A stretch of 64,000 bases of DNA, from the NCBI GenBank assembly GCA_900766265.1, contig CAAFUS010000013.1, forward strand, positions 744,001 through 808,000, read 5' to 3'. Positions within the stretch are counted from its first letter, which is position 1. Each line of letters opens with the position of its first letter. Source of the stretch: Pseudomonadaceae bacterium (lineage in GTDB: Bacteria; Pseudomonadota; Gammaproteobacteria; Pseudomonadales; Pseudomonadaceae). Shown piece by piece: positions 26,712-35,118 of the stretch. A model generated the notes under the pieces. The model made no database searches. It had not been told where the DNA came from and saw only the letters and a program-made list of their open reading frames with translations. The position numbers and the translations under genes were made by a program.

Positions 26712-28781
26712 TCACTCCTCGCCGGATGAAAAATCGTAATCCATCGACTGGCTGGGGCCTTGCAGATAGTGGCCCTGGATGTAGTTGACGCCCGCCTGCC
26801 AGAGCGTCGCCAGCACGCTGGCGCTTTCGACATAGGGCACGATGCTCAGCTTGGACTGTTCATGCAGTGCAGTGAGCATGGCTTTCAGTGCCTCCTGGCT
26901 TTCCGGTTTCGACAGGTCCTGGGTGAAGGACCCATCGACCTTTACGTAGTCGACGATTAGGTGCTTCAAGGTATTGAACGGGTTCAGTGCGCAGCCGAAC
27001 TGGCTCAGCGCAGCCTTGCAGTGCAGTTGCGCAAGACCTTGGGTCAGCGCTTTGGCCTGCTTCAGGTAGGCGATGGCATCGGGTTCGCTGAGCTGGATCA
27101 CCAGCGAGTCGGATGCCAGGCGGGCGGCTTTCAGGGCCACGCTCAGCCAGGGCAGCAGGGTGTGATCCTGGACGCTGGCGCTGGTCAGGTGGACGAACAA
27201 TCGCGTGCTGTGACCCTTGGCGCGGTGTTCGGCCAACAGTTTGATCGAGTTGAGCAGCACCCAGCGGTCGATCTTCGCCGCCAGACCCGCTTCCTTCGCC
27301 GCTGCGAGGAAGTCCACGGGTGGGACTTCTTCGCCCTGCGGGTTCAGTAGCCGCAGCAGCACTTCGTAATGCTCGTGGGTGTCGCCCCTGAGGCTGATCA
27401 CCGGCTGGAACAACAGGCGGAACTGGTTGTTCTCGAGGGCCTGCTGGACCATGGCCACCAGATTCCCACGGTTGGCGGCGGCGGCCAGTTCGTCGGCGGG
27501 GTTGTAGACCTTCAGCGCATTTCCGTCGTTGAGCTCGTCTGCGCAGCGGTGCGCGCGATCGACGACTTCCTGCGCCTTGGCGGTCTTCTCGTCGAGGCCG
27601 GCCACGCCAATGGTCAGGGTGGTCTGCACGGTCCGCCCGCCGATTTCGAACAGGTGACCTTCGACCTTGCGTAGCAGTGCGGTTAGCTCGGGTTCGGCCT
27701 GGTGCGGCGTCACGCCGTGCTGCAGCGCTGCGAAAACGTCATCGCCGAAGCGGGCCAGCTGCGCGCTCTCGCCGAAGTGTGCACGCAACATGTTGGCGAT
27801 GTCGGTCAGCAGCAGGTCCGAGTCCGCGAGGCCTATTTCGGCGACCAGGCTGGCGAAGCGATCAACCCGGATGTAGGCGAGGCACGAGCTCAGGCCGGCG
27901 TTGATGGCGCGCTCGACGGCGTTGTCCATCAGCTCCAGGAAATAGCTGCGGTTGTACAGGCCGGTGACCAGATCCTGGCTGCTGATTTCTCGCAGCTTCT
28001 CTTCGAGCTCAGCGTTGTCGGCTTCCGCGCGGATCACCACCTGGATGCAAGGTTCGCCATCATAGGCGGCCGGCGAGAAGTGCATGCGGGACTTGAAGCT
28101 GCTGCCGTCGGCGCGTACGCCGCCACAGCTCAGCTCGGCGCTGCCCTCGAGGCTCTGGTAGTTCTTCAGGAAGTCCTTGAAGCTGACCTGGTCGCAGGAT
28201 GCGATCAGATCGATCATCGGCATGCCTTCCAGATCCTCGACGTCGTCGTATCCGAACAGTTCTAGATAGGCGCGGTTGGCGTAGATGTGCATGCCGTCGT
28301 GAACGTAGGCGATCGCATCCACCGAGCTTTCCAGCAGCAGCTGGCAACGCTTCTCCGCCTCGCGCAGCGCCACGTCGGCCGCCCGGCGGGCCCGTCGTTC
28401 CTCCAGGTTGCTGAGCTCACGGTTGGCGACCAGCACCAGACGTTCATCCTCGCCCTGAGGCACCGCGTCCTGGGCCCCGAGCATCAGCGCTTCGGTGATC
28501 AGGTCGGTGTCGTTGCTTTCGAGCAACTGGATGAACGGGATGTCCTTGGCCTGCCGGCGGATCGCGTTGAGCGCCTCGCCCGGAGGCAGGTTGTCGCTAT
28601 GGGGTGCGCTGATCAACAGATCCCAGGTTTGCGTCAGTGCTTCGGCCAGATCATCGTTGGAAGTCAGCCGATGCACGCGGGTAGCCCGGCCGGCGTTGCG
28701 GAACAAGCTGACCAGGCGCTCGGCTTCGTTCTGCGAGTCTTCGAGAATCAACAGGCGGATGGTTTTTTTTTCCAGGGACAT
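26712..28781 (-). CDS. fimX: FimX-like c-di-GMP receptor (REC-PAS-degenerate GGDEF-EAL)
   Basis: 689 residues. Order: REC-like (5-125, no phospho-acceptor Asp: DLLISAPHSD), PAS (140-250, IAYVHDGMHIYANRAYLELF), GGDEF-like (265-430) and EAL-like (440-680). The GGDEF site reads RFGDDVF and the EAL site YEVLLRL, so both are degenerate. EVL is the hallmark of FimX, which binds c-di-GMP and controls type IV pilus assembly and twitching at the pole. Its neighbours (PilZ-like, psd, rhdA, HDOD, motAB) match the P. aeruginosa order I recall. ATG 28781 is chosen; a TTG at 28787 is also open. A run of nine A (28763-28771 on the + strand as T) lies in codons 4-7. Confidence 0.9.
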   Translation of the reverse strand: MSLEKKTIRLLILEDSQNEAERLVSLFRNAGRATRVHRLTSNDDLAEALTQTWDLLISAPHSDNLPPGEALNAIRRQAKDIPFIQLLESNDTDLITEALMLGAQDAVPQGEDERLVLVANRELSNLEERRARRAADVALREAEKRCQLLLESSVDAIAYVHDGMHIYANRAYLELFGYDDVEDLEGMPMIDLIASCDQVSFKDFLKNYQSLEGSAELSCGGVRADGSSFKSRMHFSPAAYDGEPCIQVVIRAEADNAELEEKLREISSQDLVTGLYNRSYFLELMDNAVERAINAGLSSCLAYIRVDRFASLVAEIGLADSDLLLTDIANMLRAHFGESAQLARFGDDVFAALQHGVTPHQAEPELTALLRKVEGHLFEIGGRTVQTTLTIGVAGLDEKTAKAQEVVDRAHRCADELNDGNALKVYNPADELAAAANRGNLVAMVQQALENNQFRLLFQPVISLRGDTHEHYEVLLRLLNPQGEEVPPVDFLAAAKEAGLAAKIDRWVLLNSIKLLAEHRAKGHSTRLFVHLTSASVQDHTLLPWLSVALKAARLASDSLVIQLSEPDAIAYLKQAKALTQGLAQLHCKAALSQFGCALNPFNTLKHLIVDYVKVDGSFTQDLSKPESQEALKAMLTALHEQSKLSIVPYVESASVLATLWQAGVNYIQGHYLQGPSQSMDYDFSSGEE

Positions 28782-28846
28782 GGGCAACAGCAGCTTAGAT
28801 AGCGCCGAACGAACGCGAACAGGCGGGAATAAGGGAGGCCCCGAAT

Positions 28847-30667
28847 CTACAGCGACTTCCAGAGCGAGTCAAAATCTTCCTCCCCGACAGGCTTGTGGCT
28901 CTGCCGTGCTGTGACCGGATTCTCCTGCCTGACCTCCGCTTGCCCGACCATGCGGTATTCGAACTGGCTGTAGCTGCCGGTGCTGGTCTGTCGCCTGCTG
29001 AGCAGGGCGCGGTGCTCGTTGCCGAGCTGATTGATCTGCACCTTGTGACCTTCCTGGAACGGAAGACGTGGTGTGATCAGAGTCGCCGGCCGCGAAATGG
29101 CGCTGATTTCGGGCAATAGCAAAGCGCGCAGGTAATGGCTGCCCTGGTCTGCCTTGCGCACCAGCTGAAGGCCACACGGCTGGGCATGGGGTGCGATCAG
29201 TTCGATGCCCATCTGCGTGCCGCCGCCGCGCACCTGTCGGATCCAGCGCACCACGGCGACGCTCCATCCCTGGCTGCCCGGATCTTGAAGGCCGAGCAGT
29301 TCGCCGGCCTGCAGCTGGCTTGGCACCTCTTTCGGCCAGGACAGGCAGTAGCCCCCGGGGCTGTGGTTGATGATCTGTAGCGTATAGACGGAAAAGGCGC
29401 TTTCAGCGCTGGCCGGCGCAGCCTGCTCCGTGGCGGTGGCCGAAGGGCGAACGAACTCGATTTCCTCGTAGGGCACCACGCCTTCCCAAGTGGAACTCCG
29501 GGCGTCGAACGCGTTGGCCCAGATGTCCGGCGCGCCGTTCTGCAGCTTGAAGGTGGCCGCCTTCGGCGTTTCCGGGCTTTTGAGCAGTTCGTTGAACGGG
29601 CGCTCCCCGGCCAGGTAGTAATGCAGCGCGCTCATGCCAATGCACAGGGTCAGCCTGCCCTGACCGGGGGTCCGCTGGAAGGTGCGCTCGGAAATGTCTC
29701 CCCAGGCGGCGGCCAGATGCTGCAGCAGGTCGACGCTGACACCCTCGGAGACCTGAATCCTCGTGGGCTTTTCCGGGTCTTCCAGGTGCTGCTTGATGGC
29801 GTCCACCAGCGGTTGAGGATCGATGCCCAGCAGGCTCGGCAATTCAGTGGTCTGGAAGAGCGAGCGGTAGCGCGGCGGTCCATCGACCTGGGGGGAAAGA
29901 GCGAACAGGCTGCGCGGGTCGCTCGCGGCATGGAGCTCGACCAGCGAGCTCCAGGGCTCGAGCACCTCGGACAGGCGCGCAATGCTCTGCTGGCGCATCT
30001 GGTTGCAGCGGGCGCAACCCAGAAGCAGGGCCACGATGTAGCTCTGCTCGACGCTCATGCCCTGGGTATGGTGGGCAAGCTCGTCGCGCACGACGCTGCG
30101 GTGGACGTCTCGTTCGCAGGCGATTTCGTAAAGCTGGTGCATTTCCAGCCAGAGCCCTTCGGGGACCGGGCAGTACAGCTGGTTGGCTCGGATCAATGGG
30201 CCGCGAAGGCTGTGCATCGCCCGCTGCAGGGCGATCGTCAACAGGGGCTGGCGCTCCTTGCGTTGTGTCTGGGTAGAGGCGACGCGCGCGACGATCAGCT
30301 TGTAGCCGCCGGCCAAGTGGTTTTGCAGCGCCTGACACAGGCTGGCGACTTTGCGGGGGCGTTCGTCGAGGACGATGGACTGGTTGAGGAAGTGCTTTTC
30401 CAGTTGCTTGCAGACGAAGTTCACCTCCGGACGAAGCAGCTCCAGCAATTGCAGCCGATTGTCCGAAGGGGTGAGCAGCTGATTGAACTCAAGCAGCGCC
30501 TGGTACAGCAGGCGCGCGGTCTCGCCGATGTTGGCCTTGGGCAGTTGGGCGATCCAGCGCTTCATGTCGCGTGCGGTCGGCTCGCAAAAAGACAGTGCCT
30601 GCCGGGTGGGCGTTGATACGCGCAACAGGAGATGAGGGCTCTGTCTATCCAAACTTGAAAACTCCAC
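28847..30667 (-). CDS. PilZ-like domain protein next to fimX
   Basis: 606 residues, start GTG 30667. The first 390 residues are a long helical region without a domain I recognise. From about 420 the sequence VYTLQIINHSPGGYCLSWPK then GELLGLQDP, WSVAVVRWIRQV and TQMGIELIAP is laid out like a PilZ beta-barrel. The NHSPGG piece corresponds to the DxSxxG c-di-GMP contact, but the preceding RxxxR is not obvious, so ligand binding is uncertain. It is 65 bp upstream of fimX on the same strand, so the two may be co-transcribed and act in one c-di-GMP pathway. Confidence 0.7.
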   Translation of the reverse strand: MEFSSLDRQSPHLLLRVSTPTRQALSFCEPTARDMKRWIAQLPKANIGETARLLYQALLEFNQLLTPSDNRLQLLELLRPEVNFVCKQLEKHFLNQSIVLDERPRKVASLCQALQNHLAGGYKLIVARVASTQTQRKERQPLLTIALQRAMHSLRGPLIRANQLYCPVPEGLWLEMHQLYEIACERDVHRSVVRDELAHHTQGMSVEQSYIVALLLGCARCNQMRQQSIARLSEVLEPWSSLVELHAASDPRSLFALSPQVDGPPRYRSLFQTTELPSLLGIDPQPLVDAIKQHLEDPEKPTRIQVSEGVSVDLLQHLAAAWGDISERTFQRTPGQGRLTLCIGMSALHYYLAGERPFNELLKSPETPKAATFKLQNGAPDIWANAFDARSSTWEGVVPYEEIEFVRPSATATEQAAPASAESAFSVYTLQIINHSPGGYCLSWPKEVPSQLQAGELLGLQDPGSQGWSVAVVRWIRQVRGGGTQMGIELIAPHAQPCGLQLVRKADQGSHYLRALLLPEISAISRPATLITPRLPFQEGHKVQINQLGNEHRALLSRRQTSTGSYSQFEYRMVGQAEVRQENPVTARQSHKPVGEEDFDSLWKSL

Positions 30668-30740
30668 GGCGCACAGCCTGCCTGGTCATTGGCCTTAGAC
30701 TCTAGCAGCTACTCGGCGCGATGACAGCCTCTGGATGATG

Positions 30741-31688
30741 TCAATAAGCTACTACTGGTCGGGTCGCGTTTTTACAGCCCAGGTTCGTTCCCGGAACCGG
30801 TGCATCGGCAACCGGCGCCTCGTGGCCGGGATTCCTGACCTGGCCCAATCCCTCGCCCATGGCGACCGGGGTAAGGGCGGCGAGCCCTTCGGCCCAGCGC
30901 ACCTGCTCCGGGCCGAACAGGACGATGACCGTCGATCCGAGCTTGAAGCGGCCCATTTCTGCGCCTTTTTTCAAGTGGATCGGTGCGCGCGCCGTCTCGT
31001 CGTAGCGGAACGTCTTGAGGCTGCGCTTGGGCGGCGTCACCAGGCCCGCCCAGATCGTCTCGATGCTGGCGACGATCATGGCGCCGACCAGCACCATGGC
31101 CATCGGCCCGCGCTCGGTGTCGAACAGGCAGACCACCCGTTCGTTGCGGGCGAACAGCTCCGGTACACCTTCGGTGGTCACCGTGTTGACCGAGAATATC
31201 CGGCCGGGCACGTAGACCATCTCGCGTAGCGTGCCGGCCAGGGGCATGTGCACCCGGTGATAGTCCTTGGGCGACAGGTAGATGGTGGCGAAGTCGCCGC
31301 CCATGAACGGCGCGGCGCGTTCGGCGTCGCCGCCCAGCAATTCCATCACGCTGTAGCTGTGGCCCTTGGCCTGGAAGATGCGGCCCTGCTCGATGGCGCC
31401 GAGCTGGCTGATGGCGCCGTCGCACGGGTTGAGAATGGCACCCGGGGTGGGGTCGAGCGGGCGTGCGCCGTCCTTGAGCGCTCGGGTGAAGAAGGCATTG
31501 AAGTGCTCGAAACGGGTCGGGTCCTCGATCAGCGCTTCACGCATGTCCACGCTGAAGTGGCGAATGAACAGCTTGATGAAGGTGTTCTTCACCCAGGGCA
31601 GGCGGCATTCGGCCAGGCAGCCGGCGACGCGCGAGATCAGGTGGTGGGGAAGCAGGTACTGGCTGATGACGAACAAGCGGTCTTTCAT
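30741..31688 (-). CDS. psd: Phosphatidylserine decarboxylase
   Basis: Makes phosphatidylethanolamine at the inner membrane from phosphatidylserine, 315 residues. The proenzyme cleavage motif LGST, where Ser becomes the pyruvoyl group, is in FKLGSTVIVLFG. The active-site pieces YLSPKDYHRVHMP and PCDGAI are present. ATG 31688 has AAAAGG upstream; ATG 31703, which overlaps the rhdA stop (ATGA), adds five residues and is an alternative. The C-terminus runs about 25 residues beyond the usual end (GQVRNPGHEAPVADAPVPG...), which is odd. Coupled behind rhdA. Confidence 0.92.
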   Translation of the reverse strand: MKDRLFVISQYLLPHHLISRVAGCLAECRLPWVKNTFIKLFIRHFSVDMREALIEDPTRFEHFNAFFTRALKDGARPLDPTPGAILNPCDGAISQLGAIEQGRIFQAKGHSYSVMELLGGDAERAAPFMGGDFATIYLSPKDYHRVHMPLAGTLREMVYVPGRIFSVNTVTTEGVPELFARNERVVCLFDTERGPMAMVLVGAMIVASIETIWAGLVTPPKRSLKTFRYDETARAPIHLKKGAEMGRFKLGSTVIVLFGPEQVRWAEGLAALTPVAMGEGLGQVRNPGHEAPVADAPVPGTNLGCKNATRPVVAY

Positions 31689-31699
31689 GGAAGGCCTTT

Positions 31700-32512
31700 T
31701 CATTGAATCGGTGTGTCGGGCAGGTTGCCCCATTCGCCCCAGGAGCCGGCATAGCCCTTGACCCTCGGGTAGCCCAGGGCCTTGGCGACCAGGTAGGTCA
31801 GGCCCGAGCGGTGGTGCGTCTGGCAGTGGGTGATGATTTCCTTGTCCGGAGTGATGCCCAGCGCGGCGAGTTGCTCGGCGATGTCCTCGCGGATGCGCAG
31901 TGCGCGCCCGCCGTCCATCGCGGCGGTCCACTCGAAGTTGACCGCTCCGGGGATATGCCCGGCGCGCGCGGCCAGCACCCGCTCGCCGCGGTATTCGCCA
32001 GGCGAGCGGGCATCCCAGACCACCACGTCGTCGTCGCCCAGGCGGCTTTCAATGTATTCCCGGGTGGCAATGGGGGCGTTGTCTAACTCCAGCTCGACAC
32101 GTTCGCCGACTGGCGCCGGTACTTCCCGGGTGAGCGGGCGATGCTCGGCCATCCAGGCGGTGAGGCCGCCGTTGAGGTAGTGGTAGGCGTGGTGACCGAT
32201 GACGTCGAGCAGCCAGGCGAAGCGCCCGGCCCAGCCACCGCCTTCGTCGTCATAGACGACATAGACGGCGTCGGCGCGGTGGCCGAGCGCGCCGAACAGC
32301 GCTTCGAGCTGTGCCTTGGGCGGCAGCAGGCCCGGCGCCGGTGGCTGGCCCAGCTGCGTCTGCTTGGGTTCGACGAAACGGGCGCCCGGCAGGTGCCCCT
32401 CGGCATATCGGGCCGCGCTGGTCAGGTCGACGAGGATGAGCTCTGGCGCGTCGAGGCGCTTGGCGAGGTCCGCCGGTTCGATGACCAGCGGCAGGTTGGA
32501 GAAGGCGGACAC
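31700..32512 (-). CDS. rhdA: Thiosulfate sulfurtransferase (rhodanese) RhdA
   Basis: Transfers sulfane sulfur from thiosulfate to cyanide or other acceptors in the cytoplasm. It has 270 residues and two rhodanese domains. The C-terminal one is active, with Cys230 in THCQTHHRSGLTYLVA, the loop seen in Azotobacter RhdA. The N-terminal domain lacks the cysteine (YVVYDDEGGGWAGRFAWLLD). The GTG start at 32512 has AGGGA seven bases upstream. It overlaps or abuts psd, as in P. aeruginosa. Pseudomonads that make cyanide use it for protection, but no cyanide synthase is in the window. Confidence 0.92.
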   Translation of the reverse strand: MSAFSNLPLVIEPADLAKRLDAPELILVDLTSAARYAEGHLPGARFVEPKQTQLGQPPAPGLLPPKAQLEALFGALGHRADAVYVVYDDEGGGWAGRFAWLLDVIGHHAYHYLNGGLTAWMAEHRPLTREVPAPVGERVELELDNAPIATREYIESRLGDDDVVVWDARSPGEYRGERVLAARAGHIPGAVNFEWTAAMDGGRALRIREDIAEQLAALGITPDKEIITHCQTHHRSGLTYLVAKALGYPRVKGYAGSWGEWGNLPDTPIQ

Positions 32513-32558
32513 GGTAGATCCCTGAGAATCGCCAAAAAGCGCAGTGTAGCGAAAAAGA

Positions 32559-34085
32559 TCAGCGTACGCGTTTGCTGAAACTGGCTAAAGCCCGCTCCAC
32601 GCACTGCGCAGTTTTTTCGAATGCCTGCAGCGCGGTATCGGCGAATGGCTCGCCGTTCTGGTCAGCCACCACCAGCACGTTGACCCGGCCGTTGAGGCCG
32701 ATCGAGCGCAGCAAGAGGTGCTGCGCCGAAAACCGTTCCTTCAGGGCGCCTGGCAGCAGCGGCGAGTAATGCGCGGCGTTATCCGGCTGCAGGCGCAGCA
32801 GCGCGGGTTTTTCCAGCAGTTTGCGCAGCAGCGGGCTTTGTGTCGGGTCTAGCGTTAGCCCACTGGCCGTTTCGTCCAGGTTCGCCGCCTGCTGCGCCAC
32901 CAGGCGACTCTGCGTACGGTCGGCCAGCAACAGCAGCACGCGCTGCATACCCGCGGCGATGAAGGCCTGGCGCGCGACGGTGGTCAGCTGCAGGGCATTG
33001 TTGAAGGCGCTCGGTTCGCGCAACAGCTGCGCGCAACAGGCGCGCCATACTGCCATCGCTCCGGCATCGGCCGCCTTGGGCTTTGGCTTTTCCAGTGGCT
33101 GCTGGAAGCGACTGTCCCATGGCAGTACCAGACCCCGGGCAGGGTGCCAGGTGCCCGGTATCGGGTAACGGCGGGCGCTCTGTGCGGCCTGCTGGTGGAC
33201 CAGTTGCTGCACCGCCGCCAGTGGCAGCTGCAAATAGAGGCCGGTCAGGCGCTGCCAGCGAAGGCTGTGACTGCCGCTCCAGCTGTGATGTGCCGACAGC
33301 GCCAGTCCATTGGCGAGCACGATGGTGTTGCTGGGCAGCGTGAGCCAGCGTCGCAGGTCGGGATCGTCGTCGAGCATCTGCTGCTGGTGCAGTGGCTGGT
33401 CATTGTCGCGTGCGATGTGCAGGGCCTTGATCAGACGGCGACGGTCTGTGCCCAGCAGGCGATAGCCCTGGGCGATCCAGTCGGGCAGGCGCCAGTGCTC
33501 GGCCATCGCCAGGCACAGGTCGAGCAGGCTGACGCCGAGCAGTTCCTGTTCCACGCGGGGGGCCGGCTCGCCGCCCACCAGCACCCATTGTTCCCAGCTG
33601 TTGAACAGCCTGGGATAGGCGGCGACCAGTGTCCACAGCGGGGAAAGGAACAGCAGGCTGCCCCAGTGGATGTCCTGCCAGAGGCGAGCCAGCCGGGCAG
33701 CGAACAAGCCGTTGGCCTGCTGGCTGGCGTGCTGGCTGATGACCACGATCTGGCGCAGACCCGCGGGAATCTCCGATGGCTCCAGGGCCGGGATGCGCGC
33801 AAGCAACGCTTCGGTGCGCTTGAGGCCGATGCGGCTGAGGGCCACTTCCAGGCTTTCCGCGGCTTCGCTCAGGCTGTTGACGCTGCGATTGGCTTCGCGC
33901 AGCACGCTCAGGGCCAGTACCGGGCTGGCCTGGATCAGGTCGGCAATCTCGCGTAGCGAACGGCTGCTGTCGCCCAACGCATGGCGAACGCGGGCGTGGG
34001 AGCCGGCCAACGCCGGCAGGCGAACGCCGTCCAGGACCTTGATCCAGGCGGGAATGGAACGGGGCGGGGGCGCGGAGTCGGTCAT
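32559..34085 (-). CDS. HDOD domain protein
   Basis: 508 residues, soluble. The N-terminal 250 residues resemble an HDOD domain: PALAGSHARVRHAL, LREIADLIQASPVLALSVLREAN, LEVALSRIGLKRTEALL. HDOD proteins lack the metal-binding HD and act as signalling scaffolds. The C-terminal part (about 330-500) is GAF-like in length and pattern (AGMQRVLLLLADRTQSRLVA, VNVLVVADQNGEPFADTAL). Between fimX/rhdA and motAB, it may link c-di-GMP and motility, which is inference only. Function unknown. It is divergent from motA. Confidence 0.7.
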   Translation of the reverse strand: MTDSAPPPRSIPAWIKVLDGVRLPALAGSHARVRHALGDSSRSLREIADLIQASPVLALSVLREANRSVNSLSEAAESLEVALSRIGLKRTEALLARIPALEPSEIPAGLRQIVVISQHASQQANGLFAARLARLWQDIHWGSLLFLSPLWTLVAAYPRLFNSWEQWVLVGGEPAPRVEQELLGVSLLDLCLAMAEHWRLPDWIAQGYRLLGTDRRRLIKALHIARDNDQPLHQQQMLDDDPDLRRWLTLPSNTIVLANGLALSAHHSWSGSHSLRWQRLTGLYLQLPLAAVQQLVHQQAAQSARRYPIPGTWHPARGLVLPWDSRFQQPLEKPKPKAADAGAMAVWRACCAQLLREPSAFNNALQLTTVARQAFIAAGMQRVLLLLADRTQSRLVAQQAANLDETASGLTLDPTQSPLLRKLLEKPALLRLQPDNAAHYSPLLPGALKERFSAQHLLLRSIGLNGRVNVLVVADQNGEPFADTALQAFEKTAQCVERALASFSKRVR

Positions 34086-34122
34086 GATGAGCGGGCCAAA
34101 CTGGTTTTTCGCCGGGATGGCC

Positions 34123-34149
34123 TTTAGTCTGGCGCAAAAGTTCCGATAA
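34123..34149 (+). promoter_or_regulatory. Sigma-28 (FliA)-type promoter upstream of motA
   Basis: TTTAGTCT (34123-34130), an 11-base spacer and TCCGATAA (34142-34149), compared with the flagellar consensus TAAAGTTT-N11-GCCGATAA. The -10 fits in 7 of 8 positions and the -35 in 5 of 8. It lies 108 bases before the motA ATG. Confidence 0.6.
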
Positions 34150-34257
34150 CCAGAGTAATTCTTTCAACCCGCCTCTCTTGCTCGGTCGTTGAAGCGGCGC
34201 GTCATCGTGCGTCGGGTTTCGGTGGTCCGCTTAAACAGGTTTCAGAAGTACCTTTCT

Positions 34258-35109
34258 ATGGCAAAAATCATTGGCATCATCGTCGTCATCGCCAGCGTGC
34301 TCGGTGGGTTCATGCTCTCCGGCGGGAAACTCGGCGCGCTGATACACCCCTTCGAGGTCATGATCATCGGCGGCGCCGCGCTCGGCGGCTTCCTGCAGGC
34401 CAACCCGGGCAGCACCACCATGGTGGTTCTGAAGAAGTCGCTGAGCATGTTCAGCTCCCGCTTCACTCACAAGTTCTACCTTGAAGTGCTCGGGATGCTC
34501 TATGAAATCCTCAACAAGAGCCGGCGCGAGGGGATGATGGCGATCGAGGCCGACATCGAGGACCCGGCCTCCAGCCCGATTTTCAGCAAGTACCCCAGCG
34601 TGCTCAAGGACCAGCGGATGACGGCCTTCACCGCCGACTACCTGCGCATCATGGCGTCGGGCAACATGGCGCCCCATGAGCTGGAGGGGCTGTTCGACAT
34701 GGAGCTGAGCAGCATCAAGGAAGACCTCGAGCACCCCGCCCACGCGGTGGCGAAGGTCGCCGACGGCCTGCCGGCGATGGGTATCGTCGCGGCGGTGCTG
34801 GGTATCGTGATCACCATGTCGATCCTGGCCGATGCCAGCAATGCCGAGATCGGCGAAAAGGTCGCGACCGCGCTGGTCGGTACCTTCCTCGGCATCCTGG
34901 CCTCCTATGGTTTCTTCAGTCCGCTGGCCGGCGCGCTGGAGCATGACGCCAAGGAAGAACTGAACGTCTACGAATCGATCAAGGCGACACTGGTCGCTTC
35001 GGCCTCCGGCATGCCGCCGACACTGGCCGTCGAGTTCGGACGCAAGGTGCTGTTCCCTGCCCATCGCCCGAGCTTCACCGAGCTCGAGCAAACCATGCGT
35101 GGCAGCTAA
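34258..35109 (+). CDS. motA: Flagellar stator protein MotA
   Basis: Proton-channel subunit of the stator, 283 residues, four TM segments. From ATG 34258 the N-terminus MAKIIGIIVVIASVLGGFML is TM1, and TM3/TM4 are LPAMGIVAAVLGIVITMSILA and VATALVGTFLGILASYGFF. The cytoplasmic loop (about 70-160) carries the charged rotor-contact region. The usual prolines of TM3-TM4 are present in GLPAMG and FFSPLAG. The upstream in-frame ATG at 34189 would add a basic leader and is rejected. Nine bases separate it from motB. A sigma-28 promoter upstream suggests late flagellar expression. Confidence 0.95.
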   Translation: MAKIIGIIVVIASVLGGFMLSGGKLGALIHPFEVMIIGGAALGGFLQANPGSTTMVVLKKSLSMFSSRFTHKFYLEVLGMLYEILNKSRREGMMAIEADIEDPASSPIFSKYPSVLKDQRMTAFTADYLRIMASGNMAPHELEGLFDMELSSIKEDLEHPAHAVAKVADGLPAMGIVAAVLGIVITMSILADASNAEIGEKVATALVGTFLGILASYGFFSPLAGALEHDAKEELNVYESIKATLVASASGMPPTLAVEFGRKVLFPAHRPSFTELEQTMRGS

Positions 35110-35118
35110 GAGCCGACC

